Source: Lachnoclostridium sp. UBA3775
GTDB lineage: Bacteria; Bacillota; Clostridia; Lachnospirales; Lachnospiraceae
DNA length: 17,949 bases
Reading direction: 5' to 3'
Assembly: GCA_002369525.1 (NCBI GenBank)
Contig: DFFN01000122.1
Coordinates: 1-17,949, forward strand
Shown in pieces: positions 13,721 through 17,949 of this stretch; positions within the stretch are counted from its first letter, which is position 1; each line of letters opens with the position of its first letter. A model generated the notes under the pieces. That model made no database searches. It saw only the letters and a list, made by a program, of their open reading frames with translations, and was not told where the DNA came from. Both the position numbers and the translations under genes were made by a program.

Positions 13721-14743
13721 TCAGCATATTCTGGGAAGTCCTTCACCGGCCAGGGCTCCGAGGCTTATTTTTGCGCCGATTCCGGTTTCAAGTATAAGCC
13801 TTCCGCCGTCTTTGCCTGCATTTACCCTGCCGATAACCGCGGCATTTTCACCGTATTTCAAGCTTTTTATCAGTCCGAGAGCCTTTTCGCAATCCTCTTC
13901 CGGAAGTATTATTACCATCTTTCCTTCACAGCCCATGTAAAGCACGTCGAGTCCGAGCATGCCCGCAAAGGCCTTTACGGTTTTATTTATGGGAAGGCTT
14001 TCTTCCTTTATTTCCATCTCGCACTCCGAGCCCTCTGCCATCTCGGAAAGAACCGTAGCCAGCCCGCCTCTTGTCACGTCACGCATTGCATGTACATCAA
14101 TGCCGTTTTCGATCAGGCCTGCAGCTATGTTATTAAGCGGTGCTGTATCGGAAAGTATCCTGCCCTCTCCTTCAAGCCTTGCGGAAAGGACAGATGCGTG
14201 ATGGTCTCCCAACGTACCGCTTACAATTACAGCATCACCGGCTTTTATTCTCTTAAGCCCCGGGATTTTTTCATCCGGAAGGCTTTCCGGAAAAACACCG
14301 ATTCCGGAAGTATTTATGAAAAGTCCTCCGTTTCCTTCCACCACCTTGGTATCACCCGTGACTATCTTTACTCCGGCTTCCCGGGCGGTTTCCGCCATGC
14401 TTTTTGCGATTCTTTTCAGCAGTTCAAGTTCCATTCCTTCTTCGATTATAAACGAAGCGCTGAGATACTTCGGAACGGCACCTCTTGTGCAAAGATCGTT
14501 AACTGTTCCGCAGACGCAAAGGCGTCCGATGTCACCCCCGGGATATACCAGAGGTCTTACAACAAAAGAATCCGTCGTAAATGCAAGTCTTTTGCTTCCT
14601 TCAACGACGGCGGCATCTTCCATCTTATCGAGGATCTCGTTTCCGTAGGATGCTTCAAAGACTTCCCTTATCAGCCTGCCTGTAAACACTCCTCCGCTGC
14701 CGTGTGACATAATTATTTTTTCATTCATATTTAATCCTGTCAT
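13721..14743 (-). CDS. hypE: Hydrogenase maturation protein HypE
   Basis: HypE dehydrates the carbamoyl group on its C-terminal cysteine to a thiocyanate that supplies the CN ligands of the [NiFe] active site; it works with HypF. The 340-residue protein has the family start MSHGSGG (residues 12-18), the ATP-binding TTDSFVV and GDIGRLCVCGTVNDL segments, TGDTKVVE, RDVTRGGLATVL and the invariant C-terminal PRIC with the modified Cys as last residue. The first ATG (14743) overlaps the upstream stop as ATGA; an alternative ATG at 14728 (residue 6) has an AGGA six bases upstream and may be the true start. No clear terminator follows. Confidence 0.97.
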   Translation of the reverse strand: MTGLNMNEKIIMSHGSGGVFTGRLIREVFEASYGNEILDKMEDAAVVEGSKRLAFTTDSFVVRPLVYPGGDIGRLCVCGTVNDLCTRGAVPKYLSASFIIEEGMELELLKRIAKSMAETAREAGVKIVTGDTKVVEGNGGLFINTSGIGVFPESLPDEKIPGLKRIKAGDAVIVSGTLGDHHASVLSARLEGEGRILSDTAPLNNIAAGLIENGIDVHAMRDVTRGGLATVLSEMAEGSECEMEIKEESLPINKTVKAFAGMLGLDVLYMGCEGKMVIILPEEDCEKALGLIKSLKYGENAAVIGRVNAGKDGGRLILETGIGAKISLGALAGEGLPRIC

Positions 14744-15984
14744 TTTTTTACAAGCTGGGAAAACTCTATCATGCCCTCATCCCAGTTTATGAGTATGACC
14801 CTGCTTTCATTCGAACCGAGTCCTGAGTTAAAATATCTGTTGGACGGGTAGATAACGTAGGTATTCTTTTCATGTTCGAACCAGAAATCCTCATCGCACA
14901 TGAAGTGCTGTCCGTTTATCGTATAGTCCTTTCTTTCATAATATGAAAGGGTTTTTGCGCTGTATGAATCTATCAGGCTGAAACTTAAGTCATCCTTTGT
15001 CAGATTTTTTCTGTCGAGAAATTCGAGCCACTGTTCCGATTCCGGATCCATTTTAAAACGCAGTGAAGTCCAGTTTGATTTTTTATAGGCTTTAGTCTTG
15101 TTAACCATTTTAAAATCTTTTACTGCCATCGGCACCTGGTAATCAAGCGGGAAAAAAGCAGAATTATCGATCACCATGTCCGTATATCTGCAATATCTGT
15201 CATAGTCGTCCCTGTTCTTCGTTTTAAAGGATACCGGCATCATCATCATGTAAATAAGAAGTCCGAGAAGGGCACCCGACGAGACCAGGTTTCTCCAGAA
15301 TTTTTTCGGATATCTGCCTTTCTTTATCCTGATCACATCAGAAATAAGAATCGTCATAAATGCCAGCGTAGCAAGAGCAAAGGTCCAGATATGAGTCATT
15401 GCGAAAAGCACTCCCGACATAATGGAGAAAAAGGCATTGTAAATAATGCCGAACACATAATACACGGTCCAGCCCACGCTTTTGGCTTTCTTTTTGATCT
15501 TTTCGTTTACAGGCTCGGCCGGAAGTTCCTGATAATAAGGCGTGCCATAGGGCATCTGAGGGTAAGGTATTTCCTGTTGAGCCTGAGGATAGGGAGGCTG
15601 TCCCTGATAGTAGGGAGGCTGTCCCTGCGGGTAGGGTTGCTGTCCCTGTGGATAAGGCTGCTGACCCTGCGGATAAGGCTGCTGACCCTGCGGATATGAA
15701 GTCTGAGGCTTAGTCTGGGAATAAGGTGTTTGGGCCTGCTCCTGGGGGTAGGCAGTCTGAGGGTAGTCAGTCTGAGGCTGAGCCTGGAAGTAAGGATACT
15801 GAGCCTGAGGATAGGGAGCCTCTTGTTTGTCCTGAGGATTCGGTGCCTGTCCCTGAAAATATGTCAGCTGTCCCTGATAGTAGGGAACCTGCCCCTGTGG
15901 ATAGGGATCCTGTCCCTGCGAATAGGGAGCCTGAGGCTGACCCTGTTCGTTCGGAGTCTGTTTTTTCTTCTCTTTATCTGCCAT
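14740..15984 (-). CDS. Unrecognised membrane protein with Pro/Gln/Tyr repeat tail, inside the hyp cluster
   Basis: I do not recognise this 414-residue protein. Residues 1-15 are charged; residues 18-151 are a low-complexity, presumably disordered tract of PYPQGQQ-type heptapeptides, rich in Pro, Gln and Tyr. A Lys-rich stretch (161-168) is followed by three hydrophobic segments (about 172-196, 198-218, 233-250) and a 160-residue soluble domain (251-414) that ends NWDEGMIEFSQLVKK. The repeat tail should be cytoplasmic by the positive-inside rule and the C-terminal domain outside. It begins 21 bases after hypD and overlaps hypE by four bases, so it is made with the maturation proteins although no hyp function is known for such a protein. 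The ribosome binding site is weak (AAAGG, 11 bases). Confidence 0.8.
   Translation of the reverse strand: MADKEKKKQTPNEQGQPQAPYSQGQDPYPQGQVPYYQGQLTYFQGQAPNPQDKQEAPYPQAQYPYFQAQPQTDYPQTAYPQEQAQTPYSQTKPQTSYPQGQQPYPQGQQPYPQGQQPYPQGQPPYYQGQPPYPQAQQEIPYPQMPYGTPYYQELPAEPVNEKIKKKAKSVGWTVYYVFGIIYNAFFSIMSGVLFAMTHIWTFALATLAFMTILISDVIRIKKGRYPKKFWRNLVSSGALLGLLIYMMMMPVSFKTKNRDDYDRYCRYTDMVIDNSAFFPLDYQVPMAVKDFKMVNKTKAYKKSNWTSLRFKMDPESEQWLEFLDRKNLTKDDLSFSLIDSYSAKTLSYYERKDYTINGQHFMCDEDFWFEHEKNTYVIYPSNRYFNSGLGSNESRVILINWDEGMIEFSQLVKK
15532..15933. repeat. In-frame 21-bp tandem repeat tract coding PYPQGQQ-type heptapeptides
   Basis: Degenerate heptapeptide-coding repeats, most regular at 15580-15696 where the unit PYPQGQ(Q/P) recurs about five times with few base changes. 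The flanking units have drifted (PYSQ, PYYQ, TYFQ, DYPQ, AYPQ). Unit length 21 bp keeps the frame whenever copy number changes. Confidence 0.85.
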
Positions 15985-16005
15985 TGTTCCAAATACCTTT
16001 ATTTT

Positions 16006-17067
16006 CTATTGTTTCACCGATTCCTGATCATAATAAGCCCTGCACGCACCTTCCGCAGAAACCATGCATGCACCCTTCGGCGACAGGGGAGTACATGATT
16101 TTTTAAACAGAGGGCACATATCCGGCTTGATTTTTCCGCATATCACGTCTCCGCAGCGGCAGGCCTCATATCTCGCCTTATCCTCGTTAAGTCCAAAGCT
16201 TCCGGCATCAAATTTCCTGTACTCTTCTTTTAAAATCAGACCTGAATTTCTTATATTTCCAATGCCGCGCCACACGCTGTCGCACTTTTCAAAAAATCTG
16301 TCCGTCAGTTCGGCGGCTTTTTTGTTGCCCTCATAATCCACTGCTTTTCTGTAGCAGTTTACAATAAAGCCTTCATTATCGTCTTTCCTGTCAAGTCCTT
16401 TGACAAGCTCATACAAAGCATCGACCAGTTCCTTTGCTTCAAAGCCCGAAACCGCAAATCCGCGCCCGAACTTTTTTGCCAGTATTTCATATTCCTTATA
16501 GCCTCTTACCGCACAGACATGGCCCGGTGCCAGAAAACCGTCAATACCGGCATCCTGGGCACAGAGCATGCCGACTGTCTCCGGCATGGTCTTAAGTGCC
16601 GAAAGAAGCTTTACATTCTCGATTTTCTCCTCCAAAGCCTCAGCCAGAAGCAGGGCATAGGCAGGTATCGTTGTTTCAAAACCCACCGCCGCAAATACAA
16701 AGGTTTTTTCGGGTTCCTTTCTTGCCATGTCAAGCATCTTAAGCGGCGAATACAGCATCTCTATCCTCAGCCCCCGCCCTTTGGCTTCACTGAGCGATTC
16801 CCTGCTTCCCGGCACTCTTAGCATATCGCCGAAGGAGCATACCACATTTTCTCCGGCAAGCTCTATCAATCTGTCGATATAGGAGCTCGGTGTCACACAC
16901 ACAGGGCATCCCGGTCCCGAAATCAACTCTATATCCGGCGATACAAGCTGTCTTAGCCCGCTTCTTGAAATCGCCGCCGTATGGCTCCCGCATATTTCCA
17001 TTATGCGCAGATGTCTGTCATATTCCCTGAGATATTGCAGCTTTTTGTTTAAATCTGTAGCATCCAT
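16006..17067 (-). CDS. hypD: Hydrogenase maturation protein HypD
   Basis: The iron-sulfur scaffold on which, with HypC, the Fe(CN)2CO unit of [NiFe] hydrogenase is assembled. The 353-residue protein shows the conserved MEICGSHT (Cys26, His29), GPGCPVCVTP (Cys54, Cys57), VGFETTIPAYA, LAPGHVCAVRGY and the C-terminal cysteine cluster (CRCGDVICG, MCPLFKKSCTP, KGACMVS) that holds the 4Fe-4S centre and active disulfide. Length is typical. It starts four bases after the hypC stop. Identity is secure; its presence implies a [NiFe] hydrogenase elsewhere in the genome. Confidence 0.98.
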   Translation of the reverse strand: MDATDLNKKLQYLREYDRHLRIMEICGSHTAAISRSGLRQLVSPDIELISGPGCPVCVTPSSYIDRLIELAGENVVCSFGDMLRVPGSRESLSEAKGRGLRIEMLYSPLKMLDMARKEPEKTFVFAAVGFETTIPAYALLLAEALEEKIENVKLLSALKTMPETVGMLCAQDAGIDGFLAPGHVCAVRGYKEYEILAKKFGRGFAVSGFEAKELVDALYELVKGLDRKDDNEGFIVNCYRKAVDYEGNKKAAELTDRFFEKCDSVWRGIGNIRNSGLILKEEYRKFDAGSFGLNEDKARYEACRCGDVICGKIKPDMCPLFKKSCTPLSPKGACMVSAEGACRAYYDQESVKQ

Positions 17068-17071
17068 GAAT

Positions 17072-17281
17072 TCATTCTTCCATCAAGGCCTTCGTTTCGC
17101 TAAGCTCCCTTGCATCTTTTTCGGTGACTTTCTGTATTATGATTCCTGCATGTACCAGTACATTGTCACCCTCTTTTACATCCACAAGGCCGCTTCTGAC
17201 CTCATAAGAGAGTCCCTCAAAATCAACCACGGCCCTCTTTTCGCCGGCTTTGATCACTTTTCCAAGCTGTGCAACGCACAT
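17072..17281 (-). CDS. hypC: Hydrogenase maturation chaperone HypC
   Basis: A 69-residue chaperone that binds HypD and the hydrogenase large subunit, delivering the iron unit; Cys2 is the functional residue and is present. The OB-like small barrel is recognisable (VVDFEGLSYEVRSGLVDVKEGDNVLVHAGIIIQKV). The N-terminus reads MCVAQLGKV where the family usually has MC-hydrophobic-Gly/Ala-x-Pro-Gly-Lys-Val, so the usual Pro is Leu here. GGAGG precedes the ATG. It lies 18 bases after hypF and four before hypD, the standard order. Confidence 0.95.
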   Translation of the reverse strand: MCVAQLGKVIKAGEKRAVVDFEGLSYEVRSGLVDVKEGDNVLVHAGIIIQKVTEKDARELSETKALMEE

Positions 17282-17299
17282 ATATCCTTCCTCCGCAAA

Positions 17300-17949
17300 T
17301 CAATGCATGAACACACCGAATTTAGCCGCATAATATATCTGTCCCAGGGTAATTCCGTCATCACCGGGCGGCAGCTGATGCGCCGTATATACTTTTTTTC
17401 CCTGCTCTGTAAAGGCTTTGATTGCAAGCTCGCTTAGAAGCCTGTTTGCAAAACAGCCGCCGGACAGTACTATGTTACCGGTCTTAACAGTTTCGCTCAT
17501 TTTCACCATTAAGTCTGTAATCAGCTCATGGAAAAGCAAAGCCAGATATCCTTTATCCCTGTGCAAAAGCTTTTCTTTTACAAGTATTTCGATAATCTCA
17601 AGAGAACTTTGAGGTTTATATCTTTGCGCAGCTTCCCTGCACTTTGTCACGGCATCCGTCTTTCCTGCAGTCTTTAAAAACTTTCTTGCAGCATATTCCA
17701 GTTCGCAGGCACATTCGCCCTCGTAATGATTATATACCGCTATATCAAGAAGCGCCGATGCTGCATCAAAAAGCCTGCCCGCCGAACTCGAACAAGCCGA
17801 GTTCATCTCAAGCTTAAGAGCGGTAAATACAAGCTTTTCGCTTTCCCTTTCAAATAATTTATTATAGCAGAAAATATCCTCATCGGCAATACCCTCAAGC
17901 ATGCCTCTTTTCCGCATTTCATAAATATATCCGGCCAGAGAAAGATTTG
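17300..17949 (-). CDS. hypF: Carbamoyltransferase HypF, C-terminal part (cut by window edge)
   Basis: The last 216 residues of HypF, which makes carbamoyl-adenylate and passes the carbamoyl group to HypE. The frame is open to the right edge with no stop, so the true start lies outside. What is visible is the end of the Kae1-like domain: an LAGYIYEMRKRGMLEGIADED stretch, IVLSGGCFANRLLSELAIKAF and the closing LPPGDDGITLGQIYYA, both typical of HypF. The acylphosphatase, zinc-finger and YrdC-like domains are outside the window. The stop is followed within 18 bases by hypC. Confidence 0.93.
   Translation of the reverse strand, partial: NLSLAGYIYEMRKRGMLEGIADEDIFCYNKLFERESEKLVFTALKLEMNSACSSSAGRLFDAASALLDIAVYNHYEGECACELEYAARKFLKTAGKTDAVTKCREAAQRYKPQSSLEIIEILVKEKLLHRDKGYLALLFHELITDLMVKMSETVKTGNIVLSGGCFANRLLSELAIKAFTEQGKKVYTAHQLPPGDDGITLGQIYYAAKFGVFMH

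Noticed and set aside
15391..16106. Plus-strand frames rich in Leu-Arg-Ile-Gly repeats
   Set aside because: They are the antisense shadow of the 21-bp repeats coding the Pro/Gln/Tyr tail and lack start signals.

Overview
The window reads as a chromosomal segment of an anaerobic, Gram-positive, Clostridia-type bacterium, most likely Lachnospiraceae. This is inferred from the gene families, the strong purine-rich ribosome binding sites, the sigma-A type promoters and the moderate GC content; the sequence alone does not fix the species.

Layout, left to right. (1) Positions 1-5937, minus strand: an F-type ATP synthase operon in the order atpZ-atpI-atpB-atpE-atpF-atpH-atpA-atpG-atpD, with atpD cut by the left edge. 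The c subunit carries the sodium-binding residues Gln32, Glu65, Thr66 and Tyr70, so the enzyme is probably Na+-coupled. Two identical 101-bp palindromic, three-hairpin elements lie in tandem between atpG and atpD. (2) Positions 5938-6233: a divergent regulatory region. (3) 6234-6776, plus: a permuted papain-fold (YiiX/NlpC-P60-like) protein with a strong promoter and a perfect 17-bp palindrome just after the -10 box, ending at a bidirectional terminator shared with the next gene. (4) 6855-8865: a GH130 glycoside phosphorylase (minus) and a divergent AraC-family regulator (plus), with overlapping, nearly mirror-image promoters. (5) 13628-8846, minus: a tight four-gene run of a CorA-family metal transporter, a cytosolic LacI-type-sensor/GGDEF protein, a membrane-anchored FKBP/trigger-factor-like foldase and a shorter paralogue lacking the FKBP domain. 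It starts at an excellent promoter. (6) 17949-13721, minus: a [NiFe]-hydrogenase maturation cluster hypF(partial)-hypC-hypD-X-hypE, where X is an unrecognised membrane protein with a long Pro/Gln/Tyr repeat tail, translationally coupled to hypE.

How the parts fit. Hyp proteins imply a [NiFe] hydrogenase elsewhere in the genome. A hydrogenase that pumps ions (Ech type), or Rnf, together with a Na+ ATP synthase would be a coherent energy-conserving set, but neither is in the window. The GH130/AraC pair is a small self-contained carbohydrate module. The most unusual items are the tandem cruciform elements inside the atp operon, the repeat-tailed membrane protein inside the hyp cluster, and the CorA-GGDEF-foldase operon. 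No tRNA, rRNA, CRISPR array or transposase gene was recognised.
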